The notes: generated from the sequence alone by a model not told the origin. Shown: positions 1-7,198, counted from the first letter of the stretch. The stretch: DNA of 12,978 nt from Oribacterium sp. (GCA_017940955.1 JAGAXP010000118.1:1-12978); one strand, 5' to 3'. Program-made: numbers and translations.

Positions 1-166
1 CAAGCTGATTTGCTGAGATGAATTTGTTGCAAATGACATAAACTATACCTCCAACAGATCCTATCTCTATTATACTATTTAGAAAAGGTAATGTATTAGG
101 TTTTCAAGGTTCTAGCGCCCCATTTGTCGGGCGACTCATTTATATATATTCATTACCATATCTACA
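1..166. other. upstream non-coding region with small GC hairpin
   Basis: AT-rich stretch with stops in all frames and no recognisable gene. It holds a short hairpin (CGCCC at 116-120 pairing with GGGCG at 129-133, loop of 8) just before the regulator gene. A TATACT at 71-76 could be a -10 box, but no convincing -35 lies at the proper distance. No clear Shine-Dalgarno precedes the ATG at 167. Confidence 0.4.
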
Positions 167-1717
167 ATGACCAATAAGAATTCAGTCGGATACATAAGTG
201 GAGATTATCACCTCGTTATGTATTACGCGGATCAGCTTATTTTCGTTGCGGGGATCCTGTTTAATGCCTTTTTCTGGAGAAGGCTTGGAAAAGATGAGCT
301 TAAGTCCATATATCTCAAGGTTTCAGCGGTGCTTTTTTATCTCGGATCATTTATCATCATATTATATCCGAGTTCCTTCGCTTTTCTCGTACTCGCGCCT
401 ATAGTCTATTTCTTCCTTGGTATACTGGGAGGCTCAGTTCACTATTTTGTTTCAGCTGCTCTTCTTGAAACAGGGTTGGTGGGGAGAACCATAGCCACAG
501 GGGCCGTAGCTGTCTATATACTTCAATATTTTGTGCAGATACTTGCAGACAACAATTTGCTCTTACTCCTTCTTATCATAACAGGTGGAATCACATTGAT
601 TCCGATAGTTAAAAACTCCTGGCAGTGGATAATACTCGAATGTCTCCCTGAGGATTATACTGTGTCAGGAGAAGCTTTTTCCCGAAAAAAGAACCTGTTG
701 GGTACAGCTGTTATACTTTCTATAGTGGCGGTGGTGCTTTTTTCGTATTTTGACAGCTGGCTTATCCGAAAAATGGTGGATACGGATTTTCAGGCGGTTA
801 GTGCCTACGCATGGCCGAGGCTCTTTGTGATACCCGGGTATGTTCTTGCGGGATTGATTGGTGACTACAAGGAAGGCCGTTTTTTAAACATTACCCTGTT
901 TACGGCTGTGCTCTGGCTTATGTTATGCCCGGTGCTGCTGGCTGATAATGCTTCCCTCATGCTTATCATGGTGATATTTTACATTACCCTGGGCGTTTAC
1001 ATGGGATATATGTACTTCAAGTTCTTTACATTGGCTCCATATTTTGGAAAAAACGGGATTCTTTATGCCAGTGCCGGAAAGATCATTGAATGTACGGCAG
1101 GGGTGGTTTTTTCTTTGCTTCCATGGAATGAGATGAAAACCTGGCATATCATCGCAATAGGCATCATGTCTGTAACCATAATGGCAGCAGCAATTGTCCG
1201 TAGCTTTATTATATCGAAGGAGTCTGAAAGGAAGGCAGATGCGAGTGTAGTGTCTGATGCAGACAGCATCAGCGCCTATTCTGAATCCGAGAGTGATACT
1301 GACAAGATCATCACTCGTCCGGAAGTCGGGAGTGAGATGATTAGGGACACTTTGGAAAATGAAGCGTCAGTTAAGGATATCTCAGAAGTCTCAGATGCTA
1401 AAGTGCTATGCGCCTCGGCAATAGAGGATGATACTGGTCTTAATTTGCTTCGACAAAGTGAAGATATTTCCACGGATACAGAGTCATTTAATCAGGTTCT
1501 TGCCAGGATTTCCAAAGAATATGAGTTCACGTCCCGGGAGCAGGAAGTATTTGAAAAGCTTATTTTCACTGAGGATTCGGGGCAGGATATTGCCGATGCA
1601 CTGTTCATCTCAAGGCGTGTTCTGCAGCGGCATGTCGCGGCTATCTATGAAAAAACCGGAACCAAAAGCCGGGTAGGACTGTTCAGGATCTACCATAAGG
1701 CATCGATGGGTGAATAA
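167..1717 (+). CDS. membrane-anchored LuxR-type transcriptional regulator (MFS-like N-terminus)
   Basis: 516 residues. The first ~347 form about eleven hydrophobic segments (roughly 23-38, 49-67, 71-97, 107-126, 130-148, 178-195, 214-231, 239-258, 263-284, 297-318, 326-347), resembling a major-facilitator-like membrane domain. A Ser/Asp/Glu-rich linker follows (~350-450), then a LuxR/GerE-type DNA-binding domain (451-516: FTSREQEV start, IADALFIS turn, RRVLQRHVAAIYEKTG recognition region, KSRVGL). The family is common in Lachnospiraceae and Actinobacteria and is presumed to sense something at the membrane and bind DNA from the cytoplasmic side; the ligand is unknown. The start is weak: there is no good ribosome binding site, and the frame is open upstream only to a TAG at 113-115 with no other ATG. 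Eleven rather than twelve segments leaves open a lost N-terminal helix. It stands alone, with no partner in an operon. The HTH-coding part is duplicated at 2601-3276. Confidence 0.8.
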   Translation: MTNKNSVGYISGDYHLVMYYADQLIFVAGILFNAFFWRRLGKDELKSIYLKVSAVLFYLGSFIIILYPSSFAFLVLAPIVYFFLGILGGSVHYFVSAALLETGLVGRTIATGAVAVYILQYFVQILADNNLLLLLLIITGGITLIPIVKNSWQWIILECLPEDYTVSGEAFSRKKNLLGTAVILSIVAVVLFSYFDSWLIRKMVDTDFQAVSAYAWPRLFVIPGYVLAGLIGDYKEGRFLNITLFTAVLWLMLCPVLLADNASLMLIMVIFYITLGVYMGYMYFKFFTLAPYFGKNGILYASAGKIIECTAGVVFSLLPWNEMKTWHIIAIGIMSVTIMAAAIVRSFIISKESERKADASVVSDADSISAYSESESDTDKIITRPEVGSEMIRDTLENEASVKDISEVSDAKVLCASAIEDDTGLNLLRQSEDISTDTESFNQVLARISKEYEFTSREQEVFEKLIFTEDSGQDIADALFISRRVLQRHVAAIYEKTGTKSRVGLFRIYHKASMGE

Positions 1718-1780
1718 AGCTTGAAGATTTAAAATGATAGTTGTAGTCTATTTGTTGCATTAAATTGTATTTCTGTCGTA

Positions 1781-1809
1781 TTGCAATCTGCATCACTTTG
1801 GCATATATT
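1781..1809 (+). promoter_or_regulatory. sigma-A type promoter of the toxin-antitoxin operon
   Basis: TTGCAA at 1781-1786 and TATATT at 1804-1809 are separated by exactly 17 bases, a near-consensus housekeeping promoter. The antitoxin start is 26 bases downstream of the -10, leaving a short leader with an AAAGGTGG ribosome binding site at 1818-1825. Such operons are usually repressed by the antitoxin or the complex; no clean operator palindrome was resolved. Confidence 0.6.
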
Positions 1810-1834
1810 AATCAATGAAAGGTGGTGTTATGTT

Positions 1835-2128
1835 ATGGCGATCAAAACTGCAAGTGTAAATTCCAGAATGAGAACAGATATAAAGCAACAGGCGGAAGAA
1901 ATACTGGAACGCTTGGGCATCCCACGCTCTGTAGCTATGGATATGTATTACAGACAGATTATTGCCCACAATGGAATCCCTTTTTCGGTGACACTTCCAA
2001 TAACTATGCCGTCAAGAGAAGAGATGTCAAAAGGTGAATTTGACCGTATGATGGCAATAGGACTTAAACAAGCAATGGAGGATGATTCTTTTGATGTTGA
2101 TGATGTCTTTTCTGAACTGGAGACATGA
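1835..2128 (+). CDS. RelB/DinJ family antitoxin
   Basis: 97 residues. The start at 1835 is chosen because AAAGGTGG (1818-1825) lies about 9 bases upstream and the protein then begins MAIKTASVNSRM, the usual beginning of RelB/DinJ antitoxins. Residues 3-46 fit a ribbon-helix-helix fold: a short strand, a helix (12-26) and a second helix (31-46, RSVAMDMYYRQI), followed by the HNGIPFSV turn typical of the family. The acidic C-terminal half (about 60-97) is expected to wrap and neutralise the toxin. The toxin gene follows 3 bases after the stop, so the two are surely co-transcribed. The antitoxin is expected to dimerise, bind its own promoter and be degraded by stress proteases (family knowledge). 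No defect is visible. Confidence 0.88.
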   Translation: MAIKTASVNSRMRTDIKQQAEEILERLGIPRSVAMDMYYRQIIAHNGIPFSVTLPITMPSREEMSKGEFDRMMAIGLKQAMEDDSFDVDDVFSELET

Positions 2129-2131
2129 TAC

Positions 2132-2464
2132 ATGAAAACATATAAGATTAAGATTACTCGTCAGGCGAGAGAACAGTTAAAAGGTATCAGGAAATATATT
2201 TCCGAAATACTTATGGCACCGGAGGCGGCCAAAAATACAATGGAATCAATAAAAAGGGAAATAAAGACCCTTGATAAAATGCCTGAACGTATCAAGCTGA
2301 CAGATGAAGAGCCTTGGCGAAGTAATGGGATTCATCAAATGCATGTAAGAAATTATTATGTATATTTCTTTATTGATGAGGATAATAAAAGGGTTCAAGT
2401 GACCGCTGTTATATTTGTTTCGAGAGATCAAGCAAAGCAGCTTAGTTTGATGAAAATGGAATAA
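2132..2464 (+). CDS. RelE/ParE superfamily toxin
   Basis: 110 residues, a usual length for the superfamily. The pattern is characteristic: an N-terminal strand (KTYKIKITRQA), a two-helix hairpin (about 12-48, EQLKGIRKYI ... KREIKTLDKMPERI), then a beta sheet with GIHQMHVRNYYVYFFIDE (66-83) and VQVTAVIFVSRDQ (88-100). The R73-N-Y-Y-V core and C-terminal RDQ resemble ParE/RelE toxins. RelE members cleave ribosome-bound mRNA and ParE members inhibit gyrase; the sequence alone does not tell which. GGAG at 2118-2121 supports the ATG at 2132. It is the second gene of the operon with the RelB-like antitoxin and is followed by its own terminator. It appears intact, so the module is probably functional. 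Confidence 0.87.
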   Translation: MKTYKIKITRQAREQLKGIRKYISEILMAPEAAKNTMESIKREIKTLDKMPERIKLTDEEPWRSNGIHQMHVRNYYVYFFIDEDNKRVQVTAVIFVSRDQAKQLSLMKME

Positions 2465-2545
2465 ATATATTTTAAGGTGTCGTAATAAAGACTGATCAAA
2501 ATAATATTTTTATTTAATTTAATTGTCATAGTGTAAAACAAAAAC

Positions 2546-2588
2546 CAGTAGAGATTGGTGGGAATCCATCTACCTCTGCTGTTTTTTT
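2546..2588 (+). terminator. rho-independent terminator of the TA operon
   Basis: An imperfect hairpin of about 16 pairs: the left arm starts CAGTAGAG at 2546, the right arm ends CCTCTGCTG at 2581. Seven T follow at 2582-2588. An A-run at 2541-2544 lies on the other side. It lies ~80 bases after the toxin stop and abuts the decayed regulator copy. Confidence 0.72.
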
Positions 2589-2600
2589 ATGGTAAAAAAA

Positions 2601-3276
2601 GCATCATGTCGGTAAGCATTATGGCAGCAGCTATTGCCAGGAGCTTTATTTCCGGGAAAGAGGCTGAGAAGACTCAGGAAGATAGTGAAATGCCACCGGA
2701 AGAAATAATCGGCGGCGGTTTGGAAGCTCGGTATGCAGCAAAGCAGGACACCACAGAAGCATTAAAAGCAGTGGTTCAGGATATCCCGGAAGCAGTAGAA
2801 GTGACGGCTCAGGAGACCTTTGAAGCGATCTATGCAGCAGGGCAATGCAACTTAGAACCCGCAGATGGTGTTGGTGAGTCCTTAGCTCAGCAAAGAGAAG
2901 ATATCAGTAATCCGGAGTCGTTTCAGCAAAAACAGATGATTTTCATAAGAACCCGGCTCAGCAAAGCGAAGGCTCCGCTAAAGATACCGTATCAGAAGAC
3001 GAAGAACCTGAGGCAAATGAAGGGCAGGATAGTGATGCTAAGTCACGGAAGCAGGTTCTTGACAGAATCTCCTCAGAATATGAGTTCACGTCCCGGGAGC
3101 AGGAAGTATTTGAAAAGCTTATTTTCACTGAGGATTCGAGGCAGGAGATTGCCGATGCACTGTTCATTTCAAGGCGGGTTTTGCAGCGGCATGTTGCAGC
3201 TATCTACGAAAAAACCGGAACGAAGAGTCGAGTAGGGCTATACAGGCTGTATCACAAGGCGTCGATGGGCGATTGA
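2601..3276 (+). pseudogene. truncated and frameshifted copy of the LuxR-type membrane regulator 3' end
   Basis: From 2601 the sequence matches the regulator gene from 1161 on: both encode (I)MSV.IMAAAI.RSFI, the last membrane helix. The membrane domain before it is absent. The linker is open in one frame to about 2935 but has diverged strongly from the first copy. The HTH is encoded in a different frame: EYEFTSREQEVFEKL begins at 3076 and the true end ...YHKASMGD stops at 3274-3276. A single lost base, or -1 slippage, near the A-run at 2928-2932 would rejoin the frames. The first 64 bases of the HTH-coding part (3075-3138) are identical to 1516-1579. A TTG at 2555 opens the first frame but lies inside the terminator hairpin, so translation from there is doubtful. 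Reading on without the shift gives a nonsense tail to 3235. Most likely a decaying remnant; a recoded soluble HTH protein is a weak alternative. Confidence 0.8.
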
Positions 3277-3344
3277 TTTATACTGTTATTACTACTACAA
3301 ATCGTGATACCTTCACAGATTTTGCGAAATAAAAAGAATTTGTT

Positions 3345-3762
3345 ATGAAAAAAATGATTTCCTGGAATGTTAACGGTCTTCGAGCTATTATGGGCAAGAA
3401 CTTTATGGAAGACTTTACAAAACTGGATGCCGATATCTTTTGTCTTCAGGAGACGAAGCTTCAGGAAGGGCAGATAGAACTGGACCTCCCGGGGTATCAT
3501 CAGTACTGGAACTATGCGGAGAAAAAAGGGTATTCCGGCACAGCTCTTTTCACTAAAGATGAGCCTCTGAATGTGACCTATGGAATGGGGATTCCTGAGC
3601 ATGATATGGAAGGTCGTGTTATAACAGCGGAATTTCCGGACTATTATATTCTCACTGTTTATGTTCCCAATTCCCAGGGAGAGCTTAAGAATAAAAGACG
3701 CATGCATTCACCAGGAGATCATGGGATCGGATCACTGCCCGATAGAGCTCTGCATTGAATGA
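3345..3762 (+). pseudogene. exoA: exodeoxyribonuclease III with out-of-frame internal deletion
   Basis: The 5' part encodes a clear exonuclease III / AP endonuclease N-terminus: ISWNVNGLRA (metal-site Asn), FCLQETKLQ (catalytic Glu), GYSGTALF and VYVPNSQGELK at about residues 105-115. The family then continues to a GDLN motif, but here the sequence jumps near 3690-3698. In another frame it resumes DACIHQEIMGSDHCPIELCI and stops at 3760-3762, which is the conserved ExoIII C-terminus with its catalytic SDH. About 120 residues, including the GD-N and second Asp motifs, are missing relative to the usual ~250-270. Read straight through, the product ends at 3758 with a nonsense tail. The enzyme family removes abasic-site damage in DNA repair; this copy should be inactive. 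Confidence 0.85.
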
Positions 3763-3796
3763 TGGTTTATTCCGAATTACCGGATGAGTTAAATGA

Positions 3797-3848
3797 TTAA
3801 ATGAAAAGCCGCCGCGCTTTTGGATTACTTCCATTAGCACGACGGCTT
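3797..3848 (-). terminator. terminator for the minus-strand PD-(D/E)XK remnant
   Basis: On the minus strand GCCGTCGTGCT (from 3846 downwards) pairs with AGCGCGGCGGC (ending at 3808), using G-U wobbles, with a UGG/CCA extension toward the loop. A T-rich tail TTTTCATTT follows on the minus strand (3805-3797). The wobble pattern works as RNA only on the minus strand, which assigns its direction. Confidence 0.6.
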
Positions 3849-3906
3849 ATTTACTTTGGATTTTTGGTTTAGCTGCATACTCATTCATTATGAGGATGAA
3901 TTTTTA

Positions 3907-4543
3907 TTATTTCACCTTAGGCAGCATCTCTTCCTGTACTTCTTTGATTAAATCCATGGGATATGCACAGAAATCCGCAATCTCTTCGGGAGTTTTTCCC
4001 CTGCGAAGCATATCTGTGATCTTATCTCGGTCACGCTGCTTTGCACCTTCTTTAAACCATATATCCTGTCGTAGTTCAATTATTTGTCCGCCCAAGAGTG
4101 TCACCAACCTTTCGTTTAAATCTGAATCAAGTTTTCGTGTTACATAATTGAGTATGATTCTTGAAAGCTCTGCAAGATTACGGGTGTCGTCTTCTGACAG
4201 TGCCCCTGTCTCACATGCTTTCAAAAATCTGTCATAGCAGTCCTTAAGTTCTGTATATATTCTATCATACTCGGCTTTGTTGGAAGCTTTAATTTTTTCA
4301 ATTCGTTTTTTTGAGAATTTTTTAGATGGTTTTCTGGATATTCTTTTAAGACGGTTTTCAAATCGTATTGAATAGAATGGGATAAGGAAGAAAAGACCAT
4401 TGCTAAAGATTTCATCGGCTGAGAAAGCCTGGATGTTCATTACCGGAACCGGCTACCATTAAATGTCCGGCTTTTTGAGTCGCTGTCTTAAAGACTGAAT
4501 CAAAGAGCATACCGGGTGAATTATCGTTTTCTTCATTTGGCAT
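3907..4543 (-). pseudogene. PD-(D/E)XK family (Rpn/PDDEXK_2-like) nuclease gene with internal deletion
   Basis: Two pieces of one gene in two frames. The N-terminal piece starts at ATG 4543, with GGAGGT upstream on the minus strand (4557-4562), and reads MPNEENDNSPGMLFDSVFKT then ATQKAGHLMVAGSG. In that frame it soon meets a stop. The C-terminal piece, 177 residues from an ATG at 4440 to the stop at 3907, begins MNIQAFSADEIFSNGLFFLI. This matches the region after the nuclease core in Lachnospiraceae 'PD-(D/E)XK nuclease family transposase' proteins. A basic segment (KRISRKPSKKFSKKR) and the usual helical C-terminus ending in an ..GKTPEEIADF.. module follow. Roughly 100 residues carrying the catalytic core are gone at about 4440-4458. 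Family members promote RecA-independent recombination (Rpn work in E. coli) or are called transposases. Translation of the 177-residue tail as a free protein cannot be excluded, but it has no ribosome binding site of its own. Confidence 0.75.
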
Positions 4544-4689
4544 GTATTATTTTGATACCTCCATGATTTTTGATCAAGCATGTAGATGATAACAGATAAA
4601 TCACAGATTGCATATGCTCTAAAAAACGACCATATGATACTTGCGCATCTGTCATTCTTTAACTGACCAATCAGTGCAAGCTGCCTTGT

Positions 4690-4741
4690 AAAGAATAAAC
4701 CAGCTCGCGCAGGTGGAGATTATCCATTTACGTGAGCCGGT
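4690..4741 (-). terminator. palindromic terminator-like repeat, copy A, downstream of the PHP gene
   Basis: On the minus strand ACCGGCTCACGTAAATGG pairs imperfectly with CCACCTGCGCGAGCTGGT, and TTTATTCTTT follows. It begins 5 bases after the PHP gene stop, so it is its likely terminator. The same element, in opposite orientation, lies at 9257-9309, which makes it a repeat family as well as a terminator. Confidence 0.7.
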
Positions 4742-4745
4742 ATTT

Positions 4746-5567
4746 TTATACGATCCGTCCTTTTATCCCGGACTCTTTCAATGCCTTCAGGAATGACTCT
4801 TTGTTCAGGCCGGCGATGAGTTCCTCCGGGAAATGAACCTCTTCAAGAAGTATCTTTGTTTTTTCGAAGTGACCGATGAGGTTTGAGATATGGGCATCGG
4901 TCGCGATGGAAACCTTGCAGCCTTCTTCGGCGCAGATTTCAAGAAGTGCTTTGCAGCGGCTTCTGGTTATGCTGTCTTCAGCTTCTCCGCCAAACTCGAA
5001 GCTGTGCTCATTGACCTCCAGAAGCTTATGAAGGCTTTTGGCAGCTTTGACGATTGCTCTGAAATCCACATCAAGACCGCTTCTTCCCAGGTGCCCGAGT
5101 ATGAATACCTTTTCATCTTGAAGAGCTTTTATGTACATATCCGTAAGCTGGGTTCTGGTGGCTCCCTTTGTAAATGCCTTTCCGTGAATGCTTGCGATCA
5201 CGTAATCCATTTTTCTGGTGACCTGCTCATAGAGGGTTGCGGGTCTTATGGGGTCGCCGACGATATTTTTGTCTATGTTAATGTCTTGTCCGAAAAGTTC
5301 TCCTGAAAGACCGACGATGTCTGCCTCGCAGCCGCAGAGAAGGGTTACTCCAAGCCATTCCTTCGGCCAGATCGTAGGTGCGGTGGCAAGATACTGATAG
5401 TTTTTGAGATCCTTATACTCCGGCCAAAGCATATCTGAAAAATGATCTGTGGATGCAAGAAGCTCCAGTCCGTTTTCCGAAGCCTCGATGACATTTTCCT
5501 TTATAGTTGAGTAGGCATGTCTGCTGTATAGAGTATGTGTATGTGTATCACATTTTATGTCGTACAT
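4746..5567 (-). CDS. PHP-domain phosphatase (YcdX-like)
   Basis: 273 residues, slightly longer than the ~245 of E. coli YcdX. All nine metal ligands of the trinuclear PHP site can be placed: H9 and H11 (DTHTHTLYS), H17, H42 (STDH), E81 (CGCEAD), H128 (ASIHGK), H159 (GHLGRSG), D224 and H226 (ATDAH). The EVNEHSF strand is also typical. Members are cytosolic phosphoesterases of uncertain physiological substrate; the histidinol-phosphatase label sometimes given is less fitting than YcdX-like. The start is supported by GGGAGGT five bases upstream on the minus strand. The gene is monocistronic, divergent from the rRNA methyltransferase gene, and ends at a hairpin terminator. It appears intact and probably active. 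Confidence 0.88.
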   Translation of the reverse strand: MYDIKCDTHTHTLYSRHAYSTIKENVIEASENGLELLASTDHFSDMLWPEYKDLKNYQYLATAPTIWPKEWLGVTLLCGCEADIVGLSGELFGQDINIDKNIVGDPIRPATLYEQVTRKMDYVIASIHGKAFTKGATRTQLTDMYIKALQDEKVFILGHLGRSGLDVDFRAIVKAAKSLHKLLEVNEHSFEFGGEAEDSITRSRCKALLEICAEEGCKVSIATDAHISNLIGHFEKTKILLEEVHFPEELIAGLNKESFLKALKESGIKGRIV

Positions 5568-5841
5568 AGTTGACCTCCCGAAATACCAAAATCCAATAAG
5601 CGTGTCATTAAGCCCGTGCCCTGCCTCACGGCGAGGGAGTTTTCATGGAGCCTTACAAGATATAACAAACATATAACACGGAGGGGTAAATACCTCTGAT
5701 TTTGTTTTACTATTCTGACTTTGTGGTAAAAGCCGTCTGTTATTGGTAGAATATGGTTGAAATCATAACACAGATATAATATTTTTTTAAGGCGCATAAG
5801 GACGAATTTCTGATACTGAAATATACGAAATGGAGATCAAT
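5568..5841. other. divergent intergenic region, PHP gene / RlmI-type gene
   Basis: Contains the leaders of both genes. A GC-rich patch at 5613-5638 in an otherwise AT-rich stretch can pair CCGTG (5614-5618) with CACGG (5627-5631) and may form a hairpin in the PHP leader. GAGGGGTA ... TACCTC around 5682-5698 can form a short stem. No riboswitch class was recognised. TTTTAC ... GTAAAA around 5705-5731 is a loose inverted repeat of doubtful meaning. Confidence 0.4.
5775..5780 (+). promoter_or_regulatory. candidate -10 box for the RlmI-type gene
   Basis: A perfect TATAAT lies 61 bases before the methyltransferase start. The -35 is weak: ATGGTT at 5753-5758 has a 16-base spacer, and TTGAAA at 5757 is only 12 bases away. 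Plausible but not secure. Confidence 0.4.
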
Positions 5842-7062
5842 ATGACAGAATCTTTGGTTTCAAACGGAAAAATCATTTTAAAAAAGGGTGAAGGCCGCAC
5901 CATCAAGGCGGGCGGAGCCTGGATCTTTGATAATGAAATCGACCGGTATGAAGGTGAATATGAAAACGGAGATATCATCACCGTTTCCGACTTTGACGGC
6001 TTCTTCATGGGCTACGGCTTTATAAATCACAATTCCAAAATAAGAGTTCGAATGCTTTCGAGATGGAGAAAGGAACCTATCGACAGAGAATTTCTCCGGG
6101 AGAGAGTGAAGAATGCCTGGGAGTATCGAAAGACCGTTGTGGATACAAGCTCCTGCAGAGTCATCTTCGGAGAGGCTGACTGGCTTCCGGGACTCACAGT
6201 TGATAAATACGAAGATGTGCTGGTGGTTGAGTCATTGGCACTTGGAATCGACAGACTTAAGGAGATGATACTTGAGGAGCTGGTCGAGATTTTGAAGGAA
6301 GACGGCATTAACATAAGAGGAATCTATGAGAGGTCAGATGCCCCGGTCAGAAAGAAAGAGGGCATGGAGCCGCACAAGGGGTTCATCGGGCCTGAGTTCG
6401 ATACTGATGTTCTCATCACAGAGAATGGCGTTAAGTATATGGTGGACGTTGTGAACGGTCAGAAAACCGGATTTTTTCTCGATCAGAAGTACAACCGTCT
6501 CTCTATCCACAAGCTCTGCAAGGGCAAGAAGGTGCTGGACTGCTTCACCCACATGGGAACCTTCGCGCTCAACGCCGGAATCGCAGGAGCAGCTTCTGTC
6601 GAGGGTCTGGATATATCTGAGCTTGCGGTGCAGCAGGCTACCGACAATGCTGAGAGAAACGGTCTTTCCGATACGGTTCACTTCCGCGTGGCTGACGTGC
6701 TGGATGAGCTTCCGAAACTCAACAAAGCCGGGGAGAAGTACGACGTAGTGATCCTCGACCCGCCGGCATTTACAAAATCAAGAGAAGCTACAAAGGCAGC
6801 TATCCGTGGCTACCGCGAGATAAACATGCAGGGCATCAAGCTTGTTAAAGACGGTGGTTACCTTGCTACATGCAGCTGCAGCCACTTCATGACACCTGAG
6901 CTTTTTACCAAGACAATCGCGGAGGCAGCCAACTCAGTTCACCGCCGCCTCCGCCAGGTAGAGTACCGCACCCAGTGCTCAGACCACCCGATCCTTTGGG
7001 CAAAGGATGAAAACAGCTACTATCTTAAGTTCTACATCTTCCAGGTTTGTGATGAGAAGTAA
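5842..7062 (+). CDS. rlmI: class I SAM-dependent 23S rRNA methyltransferase, RlmI family
   Basis: 406 residues from 5842, close to the ~396 of E. coli RlmI, which makes 5-methylcytosine at position 1962 of 23S rRNA. An N-terminal PUA domain (about 8-75; GEGRTIKAGGAWIFDNEI) is followed by a linking domain with YERSDAPVR (~162-170). The Rossmann methyltransferase follows: GQKTGFFLDQ (206-215), LDCFTHMGTFAL (232-243), VEGLDIS (253-259), DPPAF (306-310) and CSCSH (344-348). The start at 5842 is preferred over the ATG at 5830 because GGAG at 5832-5835 sits six bases before it, while nothing suitable precedes 5830. It stands alone, and a large palindrome begins 18 bases after its stop. Related proteins modify other rRNA or tRNA sites, so the exact target is inferred from family, not shown. 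Confidence 0.87.
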   Translation: MTESLVSNGKIILKKGEGRTIKAGGAWIFDNEIDRYEGEYENGDIITVSDFDGFFMGYGFINHNSKIRVRMLSRWRKEPIDREFLRERVKNAWEYRKTVVDTSSCRVIFGEADWLPGLTVDKYEDVLVVESLALGIDRLKEMILEELVEILKEDGINIRGIYERSDAPVRKKEGMEPHKGFIGPEFDTDVLITENGVKYMVDVVNGQKTGFFLDQKYNRLSIHKLCKGKKVLDCFTHMGTFALNAGIAGAASVEGLDISELAVQQATDNAERNGLSDTVHFRVADVLDELPKLNKAGEKYDVVILDPPAFTKSREATKAAIRGYREINMQGIKLVKDGGYLATCSCSHFMTPELFTKTIAEAANSVHRRLRQVEYRTQCSDHPILWAKDENSYYLKFYIFQVCDEK

Positions 7063-7080
7063 TTTAAAAAGGTTACACAG

Positions 7081-7128
7081 AAACCAGTGGGGACGGTTCT
7101 CTCCGGAGAGAACCGTCCCCACTGGTTT
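7081..7128. repeat. 48-bp perfect palindrome with GTGGGGACGGTTCT core
   Basis: Arms of 24 bases (7081-7104 and 7105-7128) are exact reverse complements with no loop, starting AAACCAGTGGGGACGG. It lies just after the RlmI-type gene. There is no T-run, so it is not a standard intrinsic terminator, though it would form a very stable RNA hairpin. The GGGGACGG core recurs in the hairpin at the window end. Confidence 0.9.
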
Positions 7129-7190
7129 ACCCAAGAAATCGCCCAAGAAATTACCCAAATAAAACCTGTTAAATACAAGAAATAACAGGT
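7129..7190. repeat. short CCCAAGAAAT tandem repeats plus small hairpin
   Basis: CCCAA recurs three times at ~12-base steps (about 7130, 7142 and 7153), twice as CCCAAGAAAT. An 8-bp hairpin follows: ACCTGTTA (7164-7171) and TAACAGGT (7183-7190) with an 11-base loop. No T-run follows. Role unknown. Confidence 0.6.
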
Positions 7191-7198
7191 ACAAGCGC

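Noticed and set aside
116..133. Hairpin before the first gene as a riboswitch or tRNA/rRNA end
   Set aside because: Only a 5-bp stem with no conserved class features, no CCA end and no rRNA-like sequence nearby.
2555..3235. 226-codon frame starting at TTG 2555 as an intact gene
   Set aside because: Its start lies in the terminator hairpin and its last ~100 residues read the HTH region in the wrong frame, giving the same nonsense as the corresponding wrong frame of the first copy (1428-1676). It is better described as a frameshifted remnant.
3252..3707. 151-codon minus-strand frame
   Set aside because: It is antisense to the clearly recognisable exoA-like sequence, has no ribosome binding site or family resemblance, and is a shadow of that gene.
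4890..5306. 138-codon plus-strand frame
   Set aside because: Antisense to the PHP phosphatase, whose nine metal ligands are all intact. No start signal.
5640..5731. Riboswitch in the PHP / RlmI intergenic region
   Set aside because: Only short, loose pairings can be drawn and no known aptamer core was recognised.
5830..5841. ATG at 5830 as the start of the RlmI-type gene
   Set aside because: The ribosome binding site GGAG at 5832-5835 lies after this ATG and six bases before the ATG at 5842; nothing suitable precedes 5830.
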